A DNA stretch of 64,000 nucleotides from Lachnospiraceae bacterium (lineage in GTDB: Bacteria; Bacillota; Clostridia; Lachnospirales; Lachnospiraceae): contig JAILKJ010000003.1 in the NCBI GenBank assembly GCA_024693845.1, positions 16,028 through 80,027 on the forward strand, in the 5' to 3' direction. A program made the translations under genes and the position numbers. The notes beneath the pieces are model-generated. The model saw only the letters and a program-made list of their open reading frames with translations, did no database searches and was not told where the DNA came from. Positions 52,229 through 59,432 of this stretch are shown here, piece after piece. Numbering within the stretch: the stretch's first letter is position 1; each line of letters opens with the position of its first letter.

Positions 52229-52352
52229 ACTTTGCCAAAAAAAACTATCATTTTACGGGAAAATGTTATATACTTTTTATGTGTGTTTTTATGTAAAAGT
52301 GCATCCTGAAAGGATGTAAGACATAGTATCTTCGGTAAAAGGGAGGGCGCAA

Positions 52353-53249
52353 ATGTTTGATCAGATCTTTGGCAACTATCTGGTTTCATCCGGTTATCTT
52401 ACCAGGGAACAGTTCGACGAGGCTGTAGAAGCGGAAGCTCAGGTGCGCGTTAAGCTTGGACTCATCGCGGTTACCGAGAAGCTCATGACCCAGCAGCAGG
52501 CGGATGAGGTCAATAATCTTCAGGCGATCATGGATAAGCGTTTCGGTGATATCGCCGTTGAAAAGGGCTATCTTTCCGATGAACAGGTAGGACGCCTTTT
52601 GAAGAAACAGGGCAATATCTACATGGTATTCGTACAAGCCATCATTGACAAAGGCTTCATGACTTTGGAAGAAGCTGACGAGATGCTTTGCCGTTATCAG
52701 GTTACGGAGCAGCTTTCTGCCAGTGATATGGACGATCTGGTCAGCGGTGATGTAGACAGGACCATTGCCCAGTTCCTTCCCGAGAACAATCCTTTGGGAC
52801 AGAAGCACTGCGGTATTGCAGTAAGAACCCTGCTTCGTCTCATCGATTCCCGGGCCTATGTTTCCAAGGCATATCTCGTGGATGAGCTCATGGTGGACAA
52901 TTTTGCCATGCAGCCCATGGAAGGTGATCATAAGATGTTCGTTGGCTTTGCAGGCGTCGGCAACGGCCTTTTGAAGATCGCCAATCCCTTCGCCAAGGAG
53001 GAGTTTGAAGGCGTTGATCCGGATGCTCTTGATGCCGTAGGCGAGTTCATCAACTGCATCAACGGACTGTTCGCATCCGAGCAGAGCGCCGCAGGCGGTG
53101 TGGAGATGGATATGCTTCCGCCCAGCTTTTATGAGGAGCCCTGCTCCATCAAGGGAAGCGGATTCATCGTTCTTCCCATCCATTTCAAGGATGAAGTGAT
53201 CAACTTTGTACTTTCGATCGATTCCGATCTGACGATAGAAAACAGGTAA
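52353..53249 (+). CDS. CheX-like chemotaxis phosphatase domain protein with N-terminal repeat region
   Basis: The protein has 298 residues. The C-terminal half (about 150-298) resembles the CheX/CheC-type domain, with GNGLLKIANPFAKEEFEGV, then DAVGEFINCINGLFAS, where the E..N pair is catalytic in CheX phosphatases. The first 110 residues hold repeated helical pairs of the form GNYLVSSGYLTREQF and GDIAVEKGYLSDEQV, similar to the LG..L...G.L...Q pattern of MshEN/T2SSE N-terminal domains, some of which bind c-di-GMP. GGAGGG precedes the ATG; a small CATCCT-GAA-AGGATG hairpin (52302-52316) is in the leader. A CheY-like receiver follows after 15 bases and is the likely substrate. No other chemotaxis genes are near. 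Confidence 0.75.
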   Translation: MFDQIFGNYLVSSGYLTREQFDEAVEAEAQVRVKLGLIAVTEKLMTQQQADEVNNLQAIMDKRFGDIAVEKGYLSDEQVGRLLKKQGNIYMVFVQAIIDKGFMTLEEADEMLCRYQVTEQLSASDMDDLVSGDVDRTIAQFLPENNPLGQKHCGIAVRTLLRLIDSRAYVSKAYLVDELMVDNFAMQPMEGDHKMFVGFAGVGNGLLKIANPFAKEEFEGVDPDALDAVGEFINCINGLFASEQSAAGGVEMDMLPPSFYEEPCSIKGSGFIVLPIHFKDEVINFVLSIDSDLTIENR

Positions 53250-53264
53250 GCGGAGGATAATAAA

Positions 53265-53639
53265 ATGGCTAAAGTTTTGATGGTAGATGATTCACGCACA
53301 TCCCGGAAGCTGCTCCGTTCCATTTTGGAAGAGGGAGGCCATGAAGTAGTAGGGGAGGCTGTTAACGGCCAGGAAGGTGTTCAGCAGTTTCAGGCATTAA
53401 AGCCCGAGCTGGTCACGATGGACATCACGATGCCGGTTCTTGACGGTATCGAGGCGCTTAAGATGATCAAGGCTCTTGATAAGGAAGCCAAGGTGATCAT
53501 GGTAACTGCTGCCGGACAGAAGAACAAGGTTATGGAGTGCATCAAGGCAGGTGCCGACGAATTCATTACCAAGCCTTTTGATAACAATGAGATCATTTCG
53601 GCAGTCTCCAAGGTTGCGGAAAGTCAGGAGAATGCATGA
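53265..53639 (+). CDS. Single-domain CheY-like response regulator
   Basis: The protein has 124 residues, receiver only. VLMVDDSRTSRKLL holds the acidic pair, the phospho-acceptor Asp is in LVTMDITMPVLDG near 53, the Thr switch is in IMVTAAG, and the Lys is in FITKPF near 104. It probably signals by protein contact and is dephosphorylated by the CheX-like protein encoded just upstream. Its kinase is not in this operon. The start of the NUDIX gene overlaps its stop (ATGA). Confidence 0.93.
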   Translation: MAKVLMVDDSRTSRKLLRSILEEGGHEVVGEAVNGQEGVQQFQALKPELVTMDITMPVLDGIEALKMIKALDKEAKVIMVTAAGQKNKVMECIKAGADEFITKPFDNNEIISAVSKVAESQENA

Positions 53640-54088
53640 TAGAAGCAACCAGCTGCGGCGGAGTTGTGATCTTCCGGGGGAAGATCCTGCTGCTGTATAA
53701 GAACATTCGAAACAAATATGAAGGCTGGGTCCTTCCCAAGGGAACCGTGGAAGACGGCGAAGAGTATAAGGATACCGCCCTTCGTGAGGTCCTGGAGGAG
53801 AGCGGTGCAAGAGCCGCTATCATGAAGTATATCGGAGAAAGCTCCTATACCTTCACGGTACCCGAGGATACGGTGGATAAGACGGTTCACTGGTATCTGA
53901 TGATGGCGGACAGCTATTACAGCAAACCCCAGAGGGAAGAGTTTTTTGTGGATTCCGGCTATTACAAATATCACGAAGCCTATCATCTGCTGAAGTTCGC
54001 CAACGAGAAGCAGATCCTCGAACAGGCATATTCCATGTACCTGGATATGAAGCATAACAATTTATGGGGCTCTAAGAAATATTATTAA
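53636..54088 (+). CDS. NUDIX hydrolase
   Basis: The protein has 150 residues. A perfect Nudix box is present: G, five residues, E, seven residues, REVLEESGA, within GTVEDGEEYKDTALREV. Members cleave nucleoside diphosphates linked to another group, and the substrate cannot be predicted. The layout (short N-terminal strand TSCGGVVIFRGK, box near 40) fits the Ap4A-hydrolase/MutT-like group. It overlaps the cheY-like gene by four bases and ends at a strong hairpin. Confidence 0.92.
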   Translation: MIEATSCGGVVIFRGKILLLYKNIRNKYEGWVLPKGTVEDGEEYKDTALREVLEESGARAAIMKYIGESSYTFTVPEDTVDKTVHWYLMMADSYYSKPQREEFFVDSGYYKYHEAYHLLKFANEKQILEQAYSMYLDMKHNNLWGSKKYY

Positions 54089-54113
54089 AGGAGAAGGAAG
54101 AGCCTTCTCCTTT
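54087..54113 (+). terminator. Perfect 11-bp hairpin after the NUDIX gene
   Basis: AAAGGAGAAGG (54087-54097), loop AAGAG, CCTTCTCCTTT (54103-54113), beginning at the NUDIX stop. The T run is short, so it is a probable but not certain terminator. Confidence 0.65.
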
Positions 54114-54132
54114 CCCATATCGGGTGATTTTT

Positions 54133-54465
54133 ATGTACATCTACAAGGATTTTATGACGGACGAGGCGCTGGCATCCCAAAAGCGTTCGGTGCTCCGCAA
54201 GCTCTGGATGAACATCGGCCAGATCGATGTGTATCTGATCTTCTTAAGTACCGGTCCCGATCAGTTCGATATCATTCATACCGGCGTTTTGAAGCAGAAG
54301 CACTATCCGAAGAAGGATCTCTATCTTCTGGGCGCGGCCAAGGGCTGGGAGAGTGCAGCACTTCTGAGTGGTCAGCTGTATGAATCCTTTCGGCAAAAAT
54401 ACGACAAGACTTTTTTTTCCGGGGATATCTGGAGAGACAGACAGACGCTGTTTCGGAGATTTTAA
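54133..54465 (+). CDS. Hypothetical protein, 110 residues
   Basis: The frame opens at GTG 54124, but ATG 54133 with GGGTG upstream is the likelier start. The protein is soluble with no signal peptide. MYIYKDFMTDEALASQKRSVLRK opens a helical N-terminus, then a beta-rich part VYLIFLSTGPDQFDIIHTG. I do not recognise a family. It lies four bases before ytfI (stop TAA 54463-54465, next ATG 54469), so it is probably translated together with the sporulation-linked pair that follows. Confidence 0.7.
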   Translation: MYIYKDFMTDEALASQKRSVLRKLWMNIGQIDVYLIFLSTGPDQFDIIHTGVLKQKHYPKKDLYLLGAAKGWESAALLSGQLYESFRQKYDKTFFSGDIWRDRQTLFRRF

Positions 54466-54468
54466 ACT

Positions 54469-55590
54469 ATGGCATTTTTGCACATCCTTTTGACAATATT
54501 GAAGATCCTGGGGATCGTGCTCTTATGCCTGCTGGCCCTGATCCTGGCAGTTTTGCTGATCGTCCTGTTCGTACCTGTCCGCTATAAGGTTAGCGGAGGC
54601 TACCAAAAAGAGGTACCTAACGCGAAAGTCAGGATACGGTATCTGGGATGGTTAGTCATTGCTTATTTCGATCTGGATCAGGAATCCAAGGAATCTCCCA
54701 TGAACATGGCCGGAGGCGTGAAGCTTCTGGGATTTCGGATCCTGAACTTCTTCCCAACAGAGAAGGAGAAGCAAAAGAGCGAAGAGAAGAAACGGAAAAA
54801 GGAAGAGAAGAAGCGCCTCAAAGAGGAGAAGGCGACCGATATTGATACGTCAGTAGCTTTTTCAACTGATGTTACAACAACTGATGGTAATAGCACGCTC
54901 AGTAATGTTGTGGATTTCTCAGATGGTATAACCGGAAATGATAACATATCGGGCTTCGACATGACAGGCGAGAATGAATATATAGATGTAGGTGGCGAAT
55001 CCGATTCGGACGCAGCCGATGGGGAGGATCTTCCCGATGAGGAAGCGATCGGCATCATCGAAAAGCTGCGATTGTTCTTCCTGAGCCTCATGGATCTGAT
55101 ACAGATCGTTTCCGACAAGATCGCTGCGGGGCTGGCATTTTTGGCTGATCTGCCAAGTGATGTACTTGAGCGGACCGATGAGATCCGAAAGAAAGCCCAT
55201 GATATAAAGCGAAAAGGACGCCTGATCCTGTGTATCCTGGAAAAGGAACAGACCAAGCGGGCCATAACCAAGGCTAAAAGCGCCCTCATCAAGATCCTGA
55301 AGTCCATCAGTCCCCGAAAGGGCTATGTGAAAACCAGAGTTGGTCTGGATGACGTGGCCACAACGGGACAGATAGCCGGCTACTACGGAATGCTTTACGG
55401 CGCCATGTATCCCTTCTTCGGTAAGATCGTAACACTGGAGCCTGTATTTGACGAGCAGGTGATCGAAGCGGATGCCTATCTGAAGGGCCATATCAGACCC
55501 TGTATCCTGCTTAGGGCTCTGTGGCTGTACTTCTTTGACAAAGATATCAAACACCTTAAGAAAGCGCTTAAAAAAGGAGGTTTTCTATGA
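54469..55590 (+). CDS. ytfI: DUF2953 domain protein (YtfI-like)
   Basis: The protein has 373 residues. An N-terminal membrane helix (about 8-35) precedes VPVRYKVSGGYQ, then a large charged and acidic insertion (about 95-200, KKRKKEEKKRLKEEK then Asp-rich), then the conserved DUF2953 C-terminus GLDDVATTGQIAGYYGMLYGAMYP near 290. In Bacillus and Clostridia the gene is adjacent to ytfJ/gerW, as here, where the two overlap by four bases. The function is unknown; forespore expression in Bacillus suggests a spore role. Confidence 0.85.
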   Translation: MAFLHILLTILKILGIVLLCLLALILAVLLIVLFVPVRYKVSGGYQKEVPNAKVRIRYLGWLVIAYFDLDQESKESPMNMAGGVKLLGFRILNFFPTEKEKQKSEEKKRKKEEKKRLKEEKATDIDTSVAFSTDVTTTDGNSTLSNVVDFSDGITGNDNISGFDMTGENEYIDVGGESDSDAADGEDLPDEEAIGIIEKLRLFFLSLMDLIQIVSDKIAAGLAFLADLPSDVLERTDEIRKKAHDIKRKGRLILCILEKEQTKRAITKAKSALIKILKSISPRKGYVKTRVGLDDVATTGQIAGYYGMLYGAMYPFFGKIVTLEPVFDEQVIEADAYLKGHIRPCILLRALWLYFFDKDIKHLKKALKKGGFL

Positions 55591-55988
55591 ACAACAATTT
55601 TACGGAAGTGATCAATTCTCTTTCCAAGGGCATGGAGGGATTTCTTTCCTCCAAGACCGTAGTCGGTCAGCCCACCACCATTGAGGATGCGATCATCATC
55701 CCCCTTGTAGACGTATCCTTCGGTATCGGTGCCGGCGCCAATGCAGGTGACAAGAGCAATGGCGGCTTCGGCGGACTGACCGGAAAGATGTCTCCCAGCG
55801 CTGTTCTCGTGATCAAAAACGGTCAGACCAAGCTGGTTAACATCAAGGAGTCCAATACCATCGTGAAGCTGGTTGATGCGATCCCTGACCTTGTGGACCG
55901 TCTTACCCAGCCCAAGGAAGAGATGCCTTCCGACGAAGATGCCACGTCGGCAGCTTTTCCCGAGGAGACAAATTCCGTAGATCTGTAG
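55587..55988 (+). CDS. gerW: GerW/YtfJ family sporulation protein
   Basis: The protein has 133 residues. It is nearly all one YtfJ domain: FLSSKTVVGQPTTIEDAIIIPLVDVSFGIGAG, a Gly-rich NGGFGGLTGKMSPSAVLVI and a short acidic tail. GerW is needed for efficient germination with some nutrients in Bacillus. ATG 55587 overlaps the ytfI stop, with AAAGGAGG upstream. Its presence suggests the organism sporulates or descends from a sporulating ancestor. Confidence 0.92.
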   Translation: MNNNFTEVINSLSKGMEGFLSSKTVVGQPTTIEDAIIIPLVDVSFGIGAGANAGDKSNGGFGGLTGKMSPSAVLVIKNGQTKLVNIKESNTIVKLVDAIPDLVDRLTQPKEEMPSDEDATSAAFPEETNSVDL

Positions 55989-56022
55989 GAAGTAACTTTG
56001 CGGCTGGAAAGGTACGTTTGCT

Positions 56023-56949
56023 ATGAATTGGAAGGATGAAATACGCAAGACGATCTATCGCCAGCTCCCTCAGGAAGGTGAGACCGTCTATGAGCAGGCT
56101 TCGGATCCGAAAAAACTGAATACGAAGAATGAGCCTTCCATCTGGGAAAAGACCGCCATGGCCGTTCACGAGGAGCTGATGCAGGATGAAGAGGAAGAAA
56201 TCCGCACCGGATTTCGCGCCGAAATGATGCAAAATGAGCTCTTCAATACCGACAGCTCAGGCAATGGTTCCGATATTGAAGACAGTGTCGGTGCTGCGGG
56301 TACCTCAGATAGACCGGATGATGAGTCTTTCAAGTTCGAAGAGGAAACAAAGGGGAAGGAGAAGGAAGTCTCCCAGGGGGATCTGTCCCAGGAGGTCCGC
56401 CAGTGGCTGTTCAAAGAGAATCTCAGGCTTGAAGGTCTTCGAAGCGAGCTTGCCAAGGCCAGCAAGATGATGCAGCAGCAGGCGGCTAAGATCAAAGAAG
56501 ATTCCGAACAGCTGGAGAAGGATAAGAAGCTTTTTGCCAAAGAAAAAGAAGAGTTCACCGGCGAGATGAAGGACTGGACCACCCGGATCCGTCATTCCCA
56601 GGAAAAGCTTAATAACGATCAGATGCTCTTTGACAAGAAATACAAGGTGCTGGAAATGGGCTTTGCCAAGCTCAATGAGGACAGGAAACAGCTGGAATCC
56701 CAGAAGAGAGCCTTTGAGTACAAGAAGAAGTTCATGGCGGATGCCCAGCAGTTCGATGCTTTTGAAGAGGGTGCTGCCGTGGTTGCGGCAAGCGGAGATT
56801 ACATTTTTTTCAAAGGGCTTACCCATCCCGTTGCCATCAAGAAGCGATATAAGGAGCTTATCAAGATCTATCATCCGGACAATACAGACGGAGATAAGTA
56901 TATCCTTCAGCTGATCAACAAAGAATACGACAGGATAAGAAAGAATTAA
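56023..56949 (+). CDS. Coiled-coil protein with C-terminal J domain
   Basis: The protein has 308 residues. The N-terminal 100 residues are acidic and probably disordered (WKDEIRKTIYRQLPQEGETVYE opens it), a long coiled coil spans about 110-235, and a compact J domain is at the C-terminus (KKRYKELIKIYHPDNTDGDKY) with an intact HPD. J domains stimulate Hsp70 ATPase; here it is at the end of the chain rather than the start, so this is a specialised co-chaperone, not DnaJ. It lies 34 bases after gerW. The partner is unknown. Confidence 0.85.
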   Translation: MNWKDEIRKTIYRQLPQEGETVYEQASDPKKLNTKNEPSIWEKTAMAVHEELMQDEEEEIRTGFRAEMMQNELFNTDSSGNGSDIEDSVGAAGTSDRPDDESFKFEEETKGKEKEVSQGDLSQEVRQWLFKENLRLEGLRSELAKASKMMQQQAAKIKEDSEQLEKDKKLFAKEKEEFTGEMKDWTTRIRHSQEKLNNDQMLFDKKYKVLEMGFAKLNEDRKQLESQKRAFEYKKKFMADAQQFDAFEEGAAVVAASGDYIFFKGLTHPVAIKKRYKELIKIYHPDNTDGDKYILQLINKEYDRIRKN

Positions 56950-56982
56950 AAAACAGCTCTGTGTAGTAAATACACAGAGCTG
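56948..56982 (-). terminator. Rho-independent terminator of rpmB
   Basis: On the minus strand a perfect 12-bp hairpin CAGCTCTGTGTA/TACACAGAGCTG (56982-56954) is followed by TTTTTT (56953-56948). It also lies at the 3' end of the convergent J-domain gene. Confidence 0.88.
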
Positions 56983-57005
56983 AATTCATTCAAAGTGATC
57001 GGATC

Positions 57006-57191
57006 TTATGCACGCTCTACTTTGCCGGAACGAAGGCAGGAAGTACAAACATGAAGGGTCTTGTTGGAACCGCCAACTTTGCACTTAACATTCTTTACAT
57101 TAGAGTGCCAGATACGATTGGATCTTCTATGGGAATGGCTGACATTATTTCCGAAATGCGCTCCCTTGCCACAAATATCACATTTTGCCAC
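57006..57191 (-). CDS. rpmB: 50S ribosomal protein L28
   Basis: The protein has 61 residues. The track ORF starts ten codons too early; GTG 57191 after GAGGAGG gives the family N-terminus MAKCDICGKGAHFGNNVSHS. Two CxxC pairs (CDIC near 4 and CTSC near 50) mark the zinc-binding form of L28. It is transcribed alone, opposite to the flanking genes, from a good sigma-A promoter. In many Firmicutes rpmB is divergent from Asp23-DAK2-recG, as here. Confidence 0.96.
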   Translation of the reverse strand: MAKCDICGKGAHFGNNVSHSHRRSNRIWHSNVKNVKCKVGGSNKTLHVCTSCLRSGKVERA

Positions 57192-57235
57192 GATAAACAC
57201 CTCCTCGCGCAGTATTCTCAAAACACAACATGAGT

Positions 57236-57264
57236 ATTTTATCAGAAGTGTTTCATGATTGCAA
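57236..57264 (-). promoter_or_regulatory. Sigma-A promoter of rpmB
   Basis: On the minus strand: TTGCAA (57264-57259), 17 bases, TAAAAT (57241-57236). Confidence 0.65.
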
Positions 57265-57320
57265 GAGGATTTTTAAAACTTTCCCAAATCGGCATTTTTT
57301 TATTCCATTTTCCCTAAATA

Positions 57321-57330
57321 ATGGTATAAT
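57321..57330 (+). promoter_or_regulatory. Extended -10 promoter of the Asp23-DAK2-recG unit
   Basis: ATGGTATAAT: a TGN extension before a consensus TATAAT (57325-57330). No clear -35 box at the right distance. A hairpin-prone ATGTTATCC/TAACA stretch follows in the leader. Confidence 0.55.
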
Positions 57331-57391
57331 GTTCTTCGGTATGTTATCCTATAACAAAGGGTAAAACGAACCTTATTTAAGGAGGTACAGT

Positions 57392-57748
57392 ATGAAGTCA
57401 ACCATGAATACGCATCTCGGCAGCGTTTCGATCAATACCGACGTGATCGCAAGCTTTGCCGGCAGCGTCGCTAACGAGTGCTTCGGCATTGTGGGCATGG
57501 CTAATGCCAATGTTACGGACGGAATCGTAAGGATCCTCAAGAAGGATAACCTTTCCGCCGGCGTATCGGTTAAGAATACAGGCGATAAGCTTCGGATCGA
57601 GTTCCATCTCATCGTGGCTTACGGCGTTAATATCAAGGCGGTTACCGATAATCTCATCGATACCGTCAAGTTTAAGGTGGAAGATTTCACCGGCCTTCCC
57701 GTAGAGAAGATCAACGTCTTCGTGGAAGGTGTTAAGGTAATAGATTAA
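57392..57748 (+). CDS. Asp23/Gls24 family protein (YloU-like)
   Basis: The protein has 118 residues. A single Asp23 domain: GSVSINTDVIASFAGSVANECFGIVGMA, then KIEFHLIV-like strand and FTGLPVEKINVFVEGVKV. Family members are small abundant proteins tied to envelope stress or to the neighbouring DAK2 enzyme. AAGGAGG is well placed. It starts the conserved order Asp23-DAK2-recG-degV seen across Firmicutes. Confidence 0.93.
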   Translation: MKSTMNTHLGSVSINTDVIASFAGSVANECFGIVGMANANVTDGIVRILKKDNLSAGVSVKNTGDKLRIEFHLIVAYGVNIKAVTDNLIDTVKFKVEDFTGLPVEKINVFVEGVKVID

Positions 57749-57763
57749 GGAGGATTAGGTAAA

Positions 57764-59422
57764 GTGTCAAATGCAATAGATACCAGAATGTTCCGTAATC
57801 TGTTCCTTGCCGGCGCGAAGAATCTGGAAGCTAAAAAAGAGTATATCAACGAATTGAACGTTTTCCCCGTACCGGATGGTGATACGGGTACCAATATGAC
57901 CCTGACCATCATGTCCGCAGCAAGAGAGGTTGCGGCTCTTCCCGAGGATGCAGATCTGAAATCCGTCTGCAAGGCCATGTCTTCCGGCTCCCTTCGCGGT
58001 GCCAGAGGTAACTCCGGCGTTATCCTTTCCCAGCTGTTCAGGGGTATGTGCAAGGTTTTAAAGGGTTTGGACGGTCAGATCACCATCGAGGATCTGGTCC
58101 AGTCCTTTGATAAAGCGGTTGAAAGTGCTTACAAAGCAGTTATGAAGCCCACGGAAGGCACCATCCTTACCGTAGCCAAGGGCGTATATGAGAAAGCCTC
58201 CGAGTATGACAATGACGCTGATATGGAAGAGTTCATCGATGCGGTATTGGTTCATGCCCAGAAGGTGCTGGACAGCACTCCTGAAATGCTTCCTGTTTTA
58301 AAGCAGGCAGGCGTGGTGGATTCCGGCGGTGCGGGACTCCTTGAGGTCCTCAAGGGCGCACAGCGTTACTTCAGAGGCGAGGAGATGGATCTCGGTATCT
58401 CAGATACCACCGAGAGCGCTCCCGAAGAAGAAGGCAGTGTTAAGAGCGAAGGTCCCAAGAGCAAATATACCTACGATATGGCTTTTACGATCCTGCTTTC
58501 CAGAAACTTCAATATCAAGCAGGAGCAGGATTTCCTGAAATATCTTGAGTCCATGGGCGATCACGCTTCCATCAAGGTGGTGGAAGATACCGCAGCCATG
58601 ACCGTTCATACCGACGATCCCGGTCTTGTTTTCCAGAGAGCGTTAAGCTTCGGTGAGCTGACCGATATTTCCATCGTGAACCAGCATGCCGGCGGCAAGC
58701 AGGCTCCCAAGGCAGAGGAAGCTCCTGCCCAGGCGCCCGCTGACGATCCTTCCACCTGGAAGGACGCAGGTTTTATCACCATTTCCGTAGGAGAGGGCAT
58801 CAGTGCCGTATTCAAGGACCTGGGCGTTGATCAGATCATCTCCGGCGGACAGACCATGAACCCCAGCACCGACGATATCCTCCATGCGATCTCCCTGGTA
58901 CCCGCCAAGACGATCTATGTTCTTCCCAATAACAAGAACATCATCATGGCAGCCAACCAGGCAAGGGATCTGACAGGAGATAAGGAGATCGTCGTAGTTC
59001 CTTCCAAGACCATTCCTCAGGGAATCGCCGCCATCATCAGCTTTGCTCCCGATCTTTCCGGAGAAGAGAATCTGGCAGCCATGACCGAGGCTATGAGCAT
59101 GGTGGCTACGGGACAGGTTACCTACGCGGTAAGAGATACCCAGATCGACGGCAAGGAGATCCATGAGAACGACATCATGGGTATCGGCGACAAGGGCATC
59201 CTGGCTGTGGGCAAGCAGATCGATGAGACCACCATCGAAATGATCGATATCATGATGTCCGAGAATAGCGGCGAGCTTATCAGCATCTACTTCGGTGAGG
59301 ATATCAAGCAATCCGAGGCAGAAGAGCTGGCCAAGAAGCTGAAAGATAAATATGCCGGCTGTGACATCGAGCTGATCAGCGGCGGTCAGCCGATCTACTA
59401 CTATCTGATCTCCATCGAGTGA
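57764..59422 (+). CDS. fakA: DAK2/FakA-type fatty acid kinase (YloV-like)
   Basis: The protein has 552 residues and starts at GTG 57764 (AAGGAGG ten bases upstream). The N-terminal DAK2/DhaL domain has NVFPVPDGDTGTNM (Mg-ADP ligands) and SGSLRGARGNSGVILSQL; a middle domain and the C-terminal FakA-type domain with GGQTMNPSTDDI and LPNNKNIIMAA follow. FakA phosphorylates fatty acids presented by FakB, and FakB belongs to the DegV family. A DegV protein is encoded two genes downstream, which supports this reading. Phosphorylated fatty acids feed phospholipid synthesis. Confidence 0.92.
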   Translation: MSNAIDTRMFRNLFLAGAKNLEAKKEYINELNVFPVPDGDTGTNMTLTIMSAAREVAALPEDADLKSVCKAMSSGSLRGARGNSGVILSQLFRGMCKVLKGLDGQITIEDLVQSFDKAVESAYKAVMKPTEGTILTVAKGVYEKASEYDNDADMEEFIDAVLVHAQKVLDSTPEMLPVLKQAGVVDSGGAGLLEVLKGAQRYFRGEEMDLGISDTTESAPEEEGSVKSEGPKSKYTYDMAFTILLSRNFNIKQEQDFLKYLESMGDHASIKVVEDTAAMTVHTDDPGLVFQRALSFGELTDISIVNQHAGGKQAPKAEEAPAQAPADDPSTWKDAGFITISVGEGISAVFKDLGVDQIISGGQTMNPSTDDILHAISLVPAKTIYVLPNNKNIIMAANQARDLTGDKEIVVVPSKTIPQGIAAIISFAPDLSGEENLAAMTEAMSMVATGQVTYAVRDTQIDGKEIHENDIMGIGDKGILAVGKQIDETTIEMIDIMMSENSGELISIYFGEDIKQSEAEELAKKLKDKYAGCDIELISGGQPIYYYLISIE

Positions 59423-59432
59423 TTTTGGCAGA

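Noticed and set aside
52229-52352. c-di-GMP riboswitch before the CheX-like gene
   Set aside because: Only a small CATCCT-GAA-AGGATG hairpin is visible; the region lacks the paired stems and tetraloop/receptor of the known classes.
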